From the NCBI GenBank assembly GCA_016222825.1, contig JACRQF010000014.1, forward strand, positions 248,001-312,000: 64,000 nucleotides of DNA, in the 5' to 3' direction. The stretch comes from Verrucomicrobiota bacterium. GTDB lineage: Bacteria; Verrucomicrobiota; Verrucomicrobiia; CAIQCK01. The translations under genes were made by a program, and so were the position numbers. Position 1 is the first letter of the stretch, and each line of letters begins with the position of its first letter. The notes under the pieces are model-generated. The model saw nothing but the letters and a program-made list of their open reading frames with translations, did not search any database and was not told where the DNA came from. Of the stretch, positions 51,977 through 59,500 are shown piece by piece.

Positions 51977-52564
51977 TACGCCATTGGACCGCGTGGTTGC
52001 GCGTCGAGACCGAGTAGCTACGCCGACAGACCGAGTAGTTACGCGGACAGACCGAGTAGTTACGCGGACAGACCGAGTAGTTACGCCGAGTGGCCGCGTA
52101 GTTACGCCGAGAAACCGCGTGGCTAACATGGGTGTCCGCGTGGCTACGCCGAGTAGCCGCGTAACTACGCGCAGTGTCCGCGTAGTTAACAGGAGTGACC
52201 GCGTAGCTAACAGGAGACGCCTGCTAGCTAACAGGAGACGCCTGCTAGCTAACAGGAGACGCCTGCTACCTAACAGGAGACGCCTGCTACCTAACAGGAG
52301 ACGCCTGCTACCTAACAGGAGACGCCTGCTACCTAACAGGAGCCGCCTGCTACCTAACAGGAGACGCCTGCTAGCTAACAGGAGTGACCGCGTAGCTAAC
52401 AGGAGACGCCTGCTACCTAACAGGAGACGCCTGCTAGCTAACAGGAGACGCCTGCTAGCTAACAGGAGACGCCTGCTACCTAACAGGAGTGACCGCGTAG
52501 CTAACAGGAGACGCCTGTTAGCTAACAGGAGTGACCGCGTAACTACGCGGAATGTCGGAGTAAC
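51977..52564. repeat. 28 contiguous 21-bp tandem units
   Basis: 588 bp made of exactly 28 units of 21 bp with no insertion or deletion. The first 10 units and the last are of a TACGC-type (for example TACGCGGACAGACCGAGTAGT); one of these, at 52124, starts TAACATGG. Units from 52187 are of a TAACAGGAG type, mainly TAACAGGAGACGCCTGCTAGC, with interspersed TAACAGGAGTGACCGCGTAGC. Each TAACAGGAG unit with its flanks is an imperfect palindrome (GCTAaCAGG-N5-CCTGcTAGC). Because 21 is divisible by three, reading frames stay open on both strands and encode 7-residue repeats; I do not regard these as genes. Spacing equals two helical turns. Confidence 0.92.
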
Positions 52565-52753
52565 AGCACGTTCATTGCAAGAACCGCACACGACGATACT
52601 TGGGTGCCGTTTGATGAAATGCGCCCCGCAGTCGCCGCCCCCTCCTTCCTCTGCCCTCCTTCCCTCTACCTCTTGCCTATTGCCCGCCCCATCCGTGTGG
52701 ATCTGTGTTCATCCGTGGCCGGGATCCCTCCGACCCCGCCCGCCTTCCACCAC

Positions 52754-52795
52754 TTACCAATTACCAATTACCAGTTACCAGTTACGGATTACGAA
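52754..52795. repeat. Six tandem heptanucleotides (TTACCAA-like)
   Basis: TTACCAA, TTACCAA, TTACCAG, TTACCAG, TTACGGA, TTACGAA: six 7-bp units ending 7 bases before the vsr stop at 52789 on the other strand is reached, so the last unit overlaps the vsr stop region. They resemble short tandem heptamers described in some cyanobacteria. Between 52565 and 52753 I see only low-complexity C/T-rich sequence and a CTGTGTTCATCCGTGG motif, no gene. Confidence 0.6.
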
Positions 52796-53205
52796 CCCCG
52801 AATGACCTTCTGTATCTTCTCCACGCAGCGCCCCTCATTCTTCCTCGCCAGCTCGTGCTCCCAAATCCGCACCACCCGCCAGCCCAGCCGCCGCAGCGTC
52901 CGCGTCACCCGCCCGTCCCGCGCCTTGTTCGCCGACAGCTTCTTCCGCCAGAACGCCGCGTTGTTCGCCGGCTTCGTCCCGTGCTTTGGACAGCCATGCC
53001 AGAAACAGCCGTCCACAAACACCGCCAGCTTCAGCTTTGGGAAAACAAAATCAGGCTTGCCGAAGACGGGCTGGGAGCGCCGCCAGCCGGTGATATGGTG
53101 TCGGCGGAACAGGGCCATCAGCGCCAGCTCCGTCTCCTTGTTCCCGCGCCCGCGAATCCGCGACATCACTTCTGAGCGCTTCCGCTTGGTGAAGACGTCC
53201 GGCAT
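52789..53205 (-). CDS. vsr: Very short patch repair endonuclease
   Basis: 138 aa. Vsr nicks 5' of the T in T:G mismatches that arise by deamination of 5-methylcytosine at Dcm-type sites. MSRIRGRGNKETELAL, the catalytic-region FVDGCFWHGCPKHGTKP and VVRIWEHELARKNEG are diagnostic. The ATG at 53205 directly precedes the conserved start, 5 bases after the restriction gene stop. It is last in a four-gene operon with regulator, cytosine methylase and endonuclease, which fits repair of the methylase's own mutagenic sites. A copy of its 3' end is at 51738-51788. Confidence 0.93.
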   Translation of the reverse strand: MPDVFTKRKRSEVMSRIRGRGNKETELALMALFRRHHITGWRRSQPVFGKPDFVFPKLKLAVFVDGCFWHGCPKHGTKPANNAAFWRKKLSANKARDGRVTRTLRRLGWRVVRIWEHELARKNEGRCVEKIQKVIRGS

Positions 53206-53210
53206 TGCGA

Positions 53211-53978
53211 TTACGAGACAACGCCAGCCCGGCGCCAACGGTCCATAGCCGGGTTGAGGTGATCGGTGAAGAAATCTTCAAATGAAATGACGTTGGGAGC
53301 TTTTTTGTAAGCTTCGATTTCCGATTTTAATTTATGTGGGAGCACAAGGTAGATGCGATTCTGCAACATCTCTTCCGCTTGTTTCGAGGACACCCCATCG
53401 TCAATGGTCGCCAAGTAAAGAGCCTTGCCACGTGTGCCTTCAGTAGCGATCTGCCGCCAACGTTCCCGAATGGTTCGTTTTGCTGTGAAGATAATGCAGT
53501 CAGTAGCAAATTTCCGGTAATGGGCCTCGTTTGGCATCAAGAAGTCGGGCTTTCCGTTCACGATGCACTGTTCTTGAAAAGGATAGCCACACTGCCTGAA
53601 CAATCCTCGAATCGTGGCCTCAAAAGTCTGGCCGGCTCGCGTCTTTCTCGATTGACTGACAGAAAGGTAAAGACGGTCGAGAATCTCAAACACCGGCTTG
53701 TCGCCAGCAGTAGGAAGGAATTCACGCAAGACTTCCTCGCCAAATCTGTTCTGACGACTGAGGTAAATCTCGTAACACAGTTGTTCTGTGCGCTGCACCA
53801 ACGCGCTGAACTGGCGGCGAAGTTTTGGCGACGTCAGTTGCTGCTCAGTGGCAAGACGTCTTGCAGCCTCGTCGGCTATTTCGTCCGTGCTGCCGATTTT
53901 CTCTTTGAGTTTCTCAAATAAGAGACTGGCTTGGTCGCTGGGACTGCCAATGATGTGTTTTCGGTTGTTTCTTTGCAT
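53211..53978 (-). CDS. Type II restriction endonuclease, EcoRII-C-like
   Basis: 255 aa. The C-terminal half has a PD-(D/E)xK arrangement: GKPDFLMPNEAHY followed by IIFTAKRTIRERWRQIATEG, closely like the catalytic domain of EcoRII, where the lysine lies in a KxTxxxRW motif. HLxTIDD-like ALYLATIDDGVSSKQ follows. The short N-terminal part lacks the EcoRII effector-binding domain, so it is a minimal enzyme. It overlaps the methylase gene by 103 bases. The recognition site is not known; association with Vsr and a Dcm-like methylase makes a CCWGG- or similar C5-methylated site plausible, which is inference. Confidence 0.8.
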   Translation of the reverse strand: MQRNNRKHIIGSPSDQASLLFEKLKEKIGSTDEIADEAARRLATEQQLTSPKLRRQFSALVQRTEQLCYEIYLSRQNRFGEEVLREFLPTAGDKPVFEILDRLYLSVSQSRKTRAGQTFEATIRGLFRQCGYPFQEQCIVNGKPDFLMPNEAHYRKFATDCIIFTAKRTIRERWRQIATEGTRGKALYLATIDDGVSSKQAEEMLQNRIYLVLPHKLKSEIEAYKKAPNVISFEDFFTDHLNPAMDRWRRAGVVS

Positions 53979-55030
53979 GAGAGCACCAATTCAGGGGTGT
54001 AGGCAACAGGGCGGTTAAGAGTCTCCACCACAGCACGCGCAATCCGCGCAACCACAGGAACCACGACAGAGTTCCCAAATTGCCGATAGGCCTGCGTGTC
54101 AGAGACTGGAATTTTGAAATCGTCTGGATAACCCATCAGCCGACAACATTCGCGCGGCGTAAGGCGACGCGGGTTTTTTCGCGGGCCTTGTGAGATAAGG
54201 ATTTCGGAGCCGTCCTTGTGGTAGCGAGCGCTTAGAGTTCTGGCCACGTCCTTGTCAGTGAACAGGCCGAAGCCGAAGCCGTTTCCAGCGGCTTGGTGTT
54301 TCTTGGCGTAATCTTGAAGGTATTGCCACAAGTGGTCGGAGAGCGTGTATTTCTCTAGCACGTCGGCGTCGAGGATGGTTCCGAGCGTCGGCCCTTCAGC
54401 GGGGAACTCAGGGAACTCGAAATAACGCCACGGCTTGAAGCCGACGAGGAAAATTCGCTCGCGGTGTTGCGGCACCACGCTTCGCGCGTCAATGACCTTG
54501 TGATAGACGGTGTAGCCGAGTTCCTCGGTGAGCGTCCGGTAGATGATCTCAAAGGTGCGGCCTTGGTCATGCCGCATGAGATGTTTCACGTTCTCCAGCA
54601 CGAAGGCCGGCGGCTGGTGAAAGCTGATGATGCTGGCTAGGTCGAAGAATAGATTGCCCTGCTTCTCGTCCTCGAAACCATGCTTGCGGCCGAGGCTGAG
54701 CTTCTTCGAGACGCCCGCTATGCTGAACGGCTGGCACGGAAATCCGGCGCAGAGGATGTCGAACTTCGGGATGTCGGCGACGGCCACATCGTGAATGTCG
54801 CCATGCGGCGTCTCGCCGAAATTGGCAGCGTATGTCTGCTGGCTGAACTTGTCCCAGTCGCAGGAGAAGACGCACTCAGCACCCGCCCGCTCGAACGCAA
54901 TGCGAAAGCCGCCAATGCCACAGAATAGATCAATGAAACGAAACTTTTGGGGCCGGCTTGCAGGCCCGACCAAGTATTCGCCTCTTTCTTCGCGGACGAC
55001 GCTGCTCGTGCTTTTGCGCTTCCGTCTCAA
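53876..55030 (-). CDS. DNA (cytosine-5) methyltransferase
   Basis: 384 aa with the C5-methylase motifs in order: I FIDLFCGIGGFRIAFERAG, II region CDWDKFSQQTY, IV with catalytic Cys AGFPCQPFSIAG, VI VLENVKHLM, VIII VVPQHRERIFLVG, IX region LTPRECCRLMGYPDDF and X YRQFGNSVVVPVV. It methylates C5 of a cytosine in the target of the adjacent endonuclease and protects host DNA. The ATG overlaps the regulator stop by four bases; the 3' end overlaps the endonuclease gene by 103 bases. The target-recognition region lies between VIII and IX. Confidence 0.93.
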   Translation of the reverse strand: MRRKRKSTSSVVREERGEYLVGPASRPQKFRFIDLFCGIGGFRIAFERAGAECVFSCDWDKFSQQTYAANFGETPHGDIHDVAVADIPKFDILCAGFPCQPFSIAGVSKKLSLGRKHGFEDEKQGNLFFDLASIISFHQPPAFVLENVKHLMRHDQGRTFEIIYRTLTEELGYTVYHKVIDARSVVPQHRERIFLVGFKPWRYFEFPEFPAEGPTLGTILDADVLEKYTLSDHLWQYLQDYAKKHQAAGNGFGFGLFTDKDVARTLSARYHKDGSEILISQGPRKNPRRLTPRECCRLMGYPDDFKIPVSDTQAYRQFGNSVVVPVVARIARAVVETLNRPVAYTPELVLSCKETTENTSLAVPATKPVSYLRNSKRKSAARTK

Positions 55031-55254
55031 GCGTTCGCGCCCTCCACGAGTTTGGCGGTGGTGATGCCGAGCGCTTTGGCGATGCGGGCGACGTTCTTAA
55101 TGCCGGGATTGCGCAGGCCGCGCTCGATGCCGCTGATATAGGTAGGGTCGAGGTTGGCGCGTTCGGCGAGTTTCTCCTGGGTCATGCCGCGCGCTTCGCG
55201 GTGATGACGGACATTCCGACCAAGAGCAGCAAGGGTGGGGTCACGTTTCGGCAT
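55027..55254 (-). CDS. Restriction-modification controller (C) protein, HTH-XRE
   Basis: 75 aa consisting of a single XRE-type helix-turn-helix. REARGMTQEKLAERANLDPTY followed by ISGIERGLRNPGIKNVARI is the hallmark of C proteins, which dimerise on palindromic C-boxes, activating their own operon at low level and repressing at high level. Two GACT-N3-AGTC sites lie directly upstream (55255-55303). The gene is first in the C-M-R-V operon and its stop overlaps the methylase start by four bases. The ATG at 55254 abuts the proximal C-box, so the mRNA is probably leaderless, as for other C genes. Confidence 0.9.
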   Translation of the reverse strand: MPKRDPTLAALGRNVRHHREARGMTQEKLAERANLDPTYISGIERGLRNPGIKNVARIAKALGITTAKLVEGANA

Positions 55255-55303
55255 GACTGATAGTCCATGCCAAAACAGACGAAAGGTCTATGGACTATGA
55301 GTC
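55255..55303. promoter_or_regulatory. Paired C-box operator of the R-M operon
   Basis: GACTGATAGTCCAT (55255-55268) and ATGGACTATGAGTC (55290-55303) are inverted copies of one 14-bp site (13 of 14 positions) spaced 35 bp centre to centre. Each contains a perfect GACT-N3-AGTC palindrome. The proximal site touches the C-protein start codon and overlaps the likely -10 region. This is the layout expected for autoregulation by the controller protein. Confidence 0.75.
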
Positions 55304-55337
55304 AGGTTGTGGGAAAGGCTGCCTCTGCCGCCGACGT

Positions 55338-58300
55338 TCAGTTCTTCTCAAGCACCAACTCGACGCCGCTGAGGGCGGGGCCGAGGGTGGAGGCGGCTGA
55401 CTTTTGCAGGCGGACTTCGAGCCGGGGGGCGAGCTGGACGTTCTTGAATTCCTTCACGACGCCGCGGTTGACGGCGCCGGCGGCTCGGACGATGTCGAAG
55501 CTCTTCAGGACCGGCTGGCCTTGCAGGAGCACATCGAAGACGCGCTGGCCCGGCGCGATGTCGTCCGGTTCCATGAAGTAGAGCCGCACGGTGTAGCGGG
55601 CGGGCGGCAGCGGGGGAATGGCGGCGGCGGGCGCGGCGGGCGGTTCGGCAGCAGCGGGCGCGTCCGCGGCGGCGGCTTCGCCTTTGGCGGCGGCCTTGCC
55701 CTTGCCGGAATCCTTGTCACCTTCGTCGTCGTCTCCTGACTTTGGCGCGCTCGGCAACGACGCCTTCAATGTCTGCGGGGTGATGGCGATGGTCTCGATG
55801 TCGCGCAGGCCGGAGGCGACGACCCACGCGGGGCCGCTGCCGGTGACGGCGCTGGCGTGCCGGCGAAAGACGTGGTTGGTGGCGCCAGTGATGGTGACGG
55901 GCAGTTGCGGGGAGATGCCGCCGGCGGAGGGGTATTCGAGCCAGAGGGTGCCGTCGTCCGCGACGCGGTCGCCGGGCGCGCCGAGGTTAATGCCGACGCG
56001 GGCGATGCGCCTGCCTTCGGGGGTGTCGAAGCCGGTGAGGTTGCAGGTCCACGAGTCGGCTTCGGGCATGGAGACGAGGGCGAGGGAGGTCTGGTTCTGG
56101 TAGGGGCAACTGCACGTGCGCGTGTAGTCGGGGGCGTTGAGGACGCCGTTGGCGATGATGAGGTTGGCGCTGCAACCGCTCTTGAAACCGCCGAGGTTGC
56201 CGGTGCCGGCGTGGGTTTGCAGGTCGTAGAAGCCGGCCGCGCCGGAGCGGAAGGTCATCAGGTTCTCCGCCGCGATGGGGGTGTTGCAGCCGTAGGTGCG
56301 ATAGACGCGCCAGGGCTGGGCTTCGCCGGTGAGGGGGTTGGTGATCGTGTGCGGCTTGCCGTCGAGGAGGCTGTAAGCGCCGGCGGATTGTTTGTAGGAG
56401 GCCGGCGTGGTGATGATGAGGTCGTGGTGGAGGATGCAGGGGCCGGTGTATTTGAGGGCGGGATTTTTCCAGACTTCAGTGCCGTCCCTGGCGCGGAGGA
56501 CGGCCATGCCCTCCTTCGCCTCGTCCTTCCAGCGGTCGGTGGCAGTCGCGCCGGCCTGGAGCAGGAGGTCGCGCTCCTTCGAGTAAGCCAGCCACGTGCC
56601 GAAGACGCCGCTGGTGTTTTCCCACAGCGGCCTGCCTGTGCGCAGGTCGAGGGCGGCGATGCGGTAGGGCGTCGCGATCTTCTGGCCGCGCGCGGCGGCT
56701 TTCAGTTCCGCGCTCTTGGGCAGGCGGTCGAGGCAATAGACGCGGCCGCCGCCGGCCACGATGCCGTTGTGGACGAAGCTGTGGCGCGCGTCGGCCCGCC
56801 AGAGCAGTTCGCCGGTGTGGCGGTTGAACCCGGCCAGCCCGCGGCTCGCGGCGAAGTCGCTGATGGCGGCGATGAAATCGAAGCCGGTCGTCGGGAAGCG
56901 TTTGTTGAAGCGCGCGAAGTCCGCGCCGCCGAGCAGCACGTCGCCGCAGACGCCGATGTAACCCCAGTCGCCGCCGGGCATCGGGATGTCGCGGAGGATC
57001 GCGCCGGTCGCCGCGTCGAGGACGGCGCAGTGGTTGCCGACGGCGATGTAAACGCGGTCGTCCGTGGCGACGAAGTTCGCGCCGCGGGCGTTGGCGCCGG
57101 GCATGTGGCGCTGACTGTAGAGCGTCGTCAACGAATCGGCGAGATGCGTGTCGTCGTGGTAGATGCCGGCGGTGTTCAGGCCGGGGACGGTCGTCTTCCA
57201 GAGCACGCGGCCGGTGTAAACGTCCCGCGCGCTCAGGCAATCCATGCCTTCGAGGAACAACCGCCCGCCGACGACCTGCTCGGACGGGCCGTGGCCGTGG
57301 CGCGGCAGCACGTCCATGTGGGTGTTGCCGCCGAACCACAAGAGGCCCACGGGCAGCTTCACCGCGCTGTCGTCGGACTTCACGGAGTTGGCGACGTCGC
57401 CGTATTGGTGGGTCCAGTCCGCCGCGCCGGGCAACGCGCCCTCGCGCACGACGCGCACGGCGTTGGCCAGGACTTCAACCTTCGCCTTCGGCAGGCCGGC
57501 GGCGGCGACGCTCCTCGCGCCGGCCAGCCACAGCGAGCCGCCGTAGGGCCGCAGCGATTCATAAACCTTCCGCAGCGACGCCGGGGAAAACCCGAGGTCG
57601 GTGACGATGAGGCTGGCGATGTAAGGCGGCGCGCCAAACGCCTCCGGGTCCGCCGCGAGCAGCGCGATACGTTTGCCGTAGAGACCCGCCGAGTCCAATT
57701 GCCGGCGGAGGCGGTCCACCTTCGCGGCGTCGGCATCCACGCCGATGAGATGGAGCTTTGACGCCGCCGCGAGCGATGCGATCAACTGCCCGTCGCCCAG
57801 GCCGAGCACGAACGCGTAGCCTTCGCGCGCGCCCGTGCGCTCGATGATCTCGCGGGCCTGCTCCTGTGCCGCGGGGATGGCTGCGGCCGAGACCGAGTTG
57901 AGCGTCGTCGGCACGTTGTTGCCTTCGCTGAACGCCATGATGCGGCCTTCGAGCGTCACCGCGAAAAGCATCCCGTTGGCGGCGAGCAGGCGGCGCACCG
58001 TGCCCTGCACCGGCTGCGACCAGACGATGGCGGGCTGGCCGCCCTGCTTCGGCGGCTCGATGGCGACGATGGTGTTGGAGCCGGCGGCGTAGAGCCGGCC
58101 GCCCGCGCGGATGAGGTCGCCGGAGCCGTCGGCGCGGATTTCCCACTGCAATGACTTGTCCGCCTTCCACGCCTGGATGACTTTGACGGAGCTGCCATCC
58201 GGCGCGTTCTGCCTCGCGCGGCTCACGAGCGCAGCGGCAAGCTCGACCTTCTTCTCGGCGGAAGCGGCCGCCGCCTCCGCCCGCTTGATGGCGCCCGGCT

Positions 58301-59390
58301 CGGCCATGTCCCGGGCGTCGGCGAGATCGTTCTTCGCCTTCACGTGCGCCTGTCGCGCCGTCTCCAGTTTCAGCTCCGCCTCCGCGCGCGCGGCGAAGTT
58401 CGTGGAGCAGTTCGCCGCGCAATAAACGTGCGTGCGGCCCAGCACCGGCTCGTTGACGGTGAAGCTGGTCTTCTTGCCCGCCGCCAGATCGTGGGCGCGC
58501 GTGCCGCGCTCGCGGGTGTGGACGAAGAACTCCTTCTCATTGGCCATCACCGTCGAGCCGCCGGTGCCCTTGCCGGAGTCGTTGATGTGGAAGTAGAGGA
58601 ACGCGCCCGTCGCCCGGTCGAACGCCGCGGGGATGGAGCGACCGCCCGGCACGAGCAGCAGCTTCTCCGTCGCCACCAGCGCGCCCTGCGGCGCCACGCC
58701 CGCGAACGCCGGCGCGCTGTGCGGCTGCTTCTGGAAATCCGCCCCGGTGCCGTCGTTCACCCAGACCGGCTTGCCCGTCGCGGCGTCCAGCGCGTGGATG
58801 AAGGTGCCCATGAACGGCCAGATGCTCGCGGCGAAATACACCACGCCGTCGCGCACCACCGGTCCGCCGCGCGCCGGCCAGGCCGAGACGAGCCGGCTGT
58901 TGCCGAGCGCCTTGCGGTCCGAGGGGCCGCCGCGGAACTTCCACACCAGCCCGCCGTTGTCGGCGCGCACGCAGTAGAGGCAGCCGTCGTCGCTGGCGAA
59001 ATAGACCTTCCCTTCCCAGCAAGCCGGCGCGAGCCGCACCGGCCCGCCCGCGTAGAACGCCCAGAGCTGTCGGCCCGTCCGGATGTCCAGCGCCACCAGC
59101 TTGTCGCTGTCGTTGAAGCCGACGAACATCCGCTCGCCCATCACCACCGGCTCGAAGATCGCGTCAAACGGCATCAGGTCCTGGTTCAGTGGATCCTCCC
59201 ACGCCGGCACGCGCGCGGGAAACTCGCGCACCCAGCGCAGCTTCAACTGCGCGGGGAGCTTCTCGGACGAATCGGCGGTGCGGTTGGCGTTGCCGCGCCA
59301 CATCGGCCAGTCGGCGGCATCGGTGTGGAGCGGGAGCGCGAGCAAGGCCAGGGCCGCCGCGCACGGCAGCAGGGATGCGAAAGATTTCAT
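55338..59390 (-). CDS. Secreted PQQ-propeller/methyltransferase-like/malectin protein
   Basis: 1350 aa with a signal peptide (FASLLPCAAALALLALPLHT); the ATG at 59390 directly precedes it. The plan equals that of the 1120-aa protein at 48211-51573: N-terminal propeller blades (LVALDIRTGRQLWAFYAGG, LYCVRADNGGLVWKF), an inserted Rossmann-like part (YAFVLGLGDGQLIASLAAA, LIGVDADAAKVDRLRRQLD), a second set of blades (VLDAATGAILRDIPMP, IAALDLRTGRPLWENTSG) and a malectin-like end (YTVRLYFMEPDDIAPGQR, FDVLLQGQPVLKS). It lacks the PA14-like region and has an Ala-rich linker near the C-terminus. A charged coiled stretch (about 355-410) is extra. Function unknown. Confidence 0.8.
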   Translation of the reverse strand: MKSFASLLPCAAALALLALPLHTDAADWPMWRGNANRTADSSEKLPAQLKLRWVREFPARVPAWEDPLNQDLMPFDAIFEPVVMGERMFVGFNDSDKLVALDIRTGRQLWAFYAGGPVRLAPACWEGKVYFASDDGCLYCVRADNGGLVWKFRGGPSDRKALGNSRLVSAWPARGGPVVRDGVVYFAASIWPFMGTFIHALDAATGKPVWVNDGTGADFQKQPHSAPAFAGVAPQGALVATEKLLLVPGGRSIPAAFDRATGAFLYFHINDSGKGTGGSTVMANEKEFFVHTRERGTRAHDLAAGKKTSFTVNEPVLGRTHVYCAANCSTNFAARAEAELKLETARQAHVKAKNDLADARDMAEPGAIKRAEAAAASAEKKVELAAALVSRARQNAPDGSSVKVIQAWKADKSLQWEIRADGSGDLIRAGGRLYAAGSNTIVAIEPPKQGGQPAIVWSQPVQGTVRRLLAANGMLFAVTLEGRIMAFSEGNNVPTTLNSVSAAAIPAAQEQAREIIERTGAREGYAFVLGLGDGQLIASLAAASKLHLIGVDADAAKVDRLRRQLDSAGLYGKRIALLAADPEAFGAPPYIASLIVTDLGFSPASLRKVYESLRPYGGSLWLAGARSVAAAGLPKAKVEVLANAVRVVREGALPGAADWTHQYGDVANSVKSDDSAVKLPVGLLWFGGNTHMDVLPRHGHGPSEQVVGGRLFLEGMDCLSARDVYTGRVLWKTTVPGLNTAGIYHDDTHLADSLTTLYSQRHMPGANARGANFVATDDRVYIAVGNHCAVLDAATGAILRDIPMPGGDWGYIGVCGDVLLGGADFARFNKRFPTTGFDFIAAISDFAASRGLAGFNRHTGELLWRADARHSFVHNGIVAGGGRVYCLDRLPKSAELKAAARGQKIATPYRIAALDLRTGRPLWENTSGVFGTWLAYSKERDLLLQAGATATDRWKDEAKEGMAVLRARDGTEVWKNPALKYTGPCILHHDLIITTPASYKQSAGAYSLLDGKPHTITNPLTGEAQPWRVYRTYGCNTPIAAENLMTFRSGAAGFYDLQTHAGTGNLGGFKSGCSANLIIANGVLNAPDYTRTCSCPYQNQTSLALVSMPEADSWTCNLTGFDTPEGRRIARVGINLGAPGDRVADDGTLWLEYPSAGGISPQLPVTITGATNHVFRRHASAVTGSGPAWVVASGLRDIETIAITPQTLKASLPSAPKSGDDDEGDKDSGKGKAAAKGEAAAADAPAAAEPPAAPAAAIPPLPPARYTVRLYFMEPDDIAPGQRVFDVLLQGQPVLKSFDIVRAAGAVNRGVVKEFKNVQLAPRLEVRLQKSAASTLGPALSGVELVLEKN

Positions 59391-59462
59391 GTAAAGCATC
59401 AGACGCTTCGGATTTCCTGAAATAGTCGCCCACATGCGGGCCAACGCAAGAGCAAATCGCAG

Positions 59463-59492
59463 TTGTCGCCGGCGTTTCCGGGCGGATAGGAT
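59463..59492 (+). promoter_or_regulatory. Promoter of the secreted methyltransferase gene
   Basis: TTGTCG (59463-59468), 18-nt spacer, TAGGAT (59487-59492). The predicted start is near 59499, 2 bases before the ATG at 59501. Confidence 0.4.
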
Positions 59493-59500
59493 GCCGCGCC

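Noticed and set aside
49663..52017. 784-aa open frame antisense to the PQQ/malectin gene
   Set aside because: It is composition-driven; no motif, signal or start site was seen.
51977..52564. CRISPR array
   Set aside because: The units are contiguous with no unique spacers, and no cas gene is nearby.
51977..52564. Plasmid-type iteron origin
   Set aside because: The unit size fits, but no replication initiator gene, A+T-rich region or DnaA box was seen in the flanks, so I kept only the neutral description of a binding-site-like array.
51344..52591. Long open frame across the same array on the minus strand (repeating SRRLLLA/SRRLLLG)
   Set aside because: Same reason as for the plus strand. 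It also overlaps the start of the 1120-aa gene in another frame.
51942..52805. Long open frame across the 21-bp array on the plus strand (repeating RRRLLAN/RRRLLPN)
   Set aside because: The unit length is a multiple of three, so frames without stops stay open on both strands by arithmetic. There is no start signal, and the frame runs into vsr antisense sequence.
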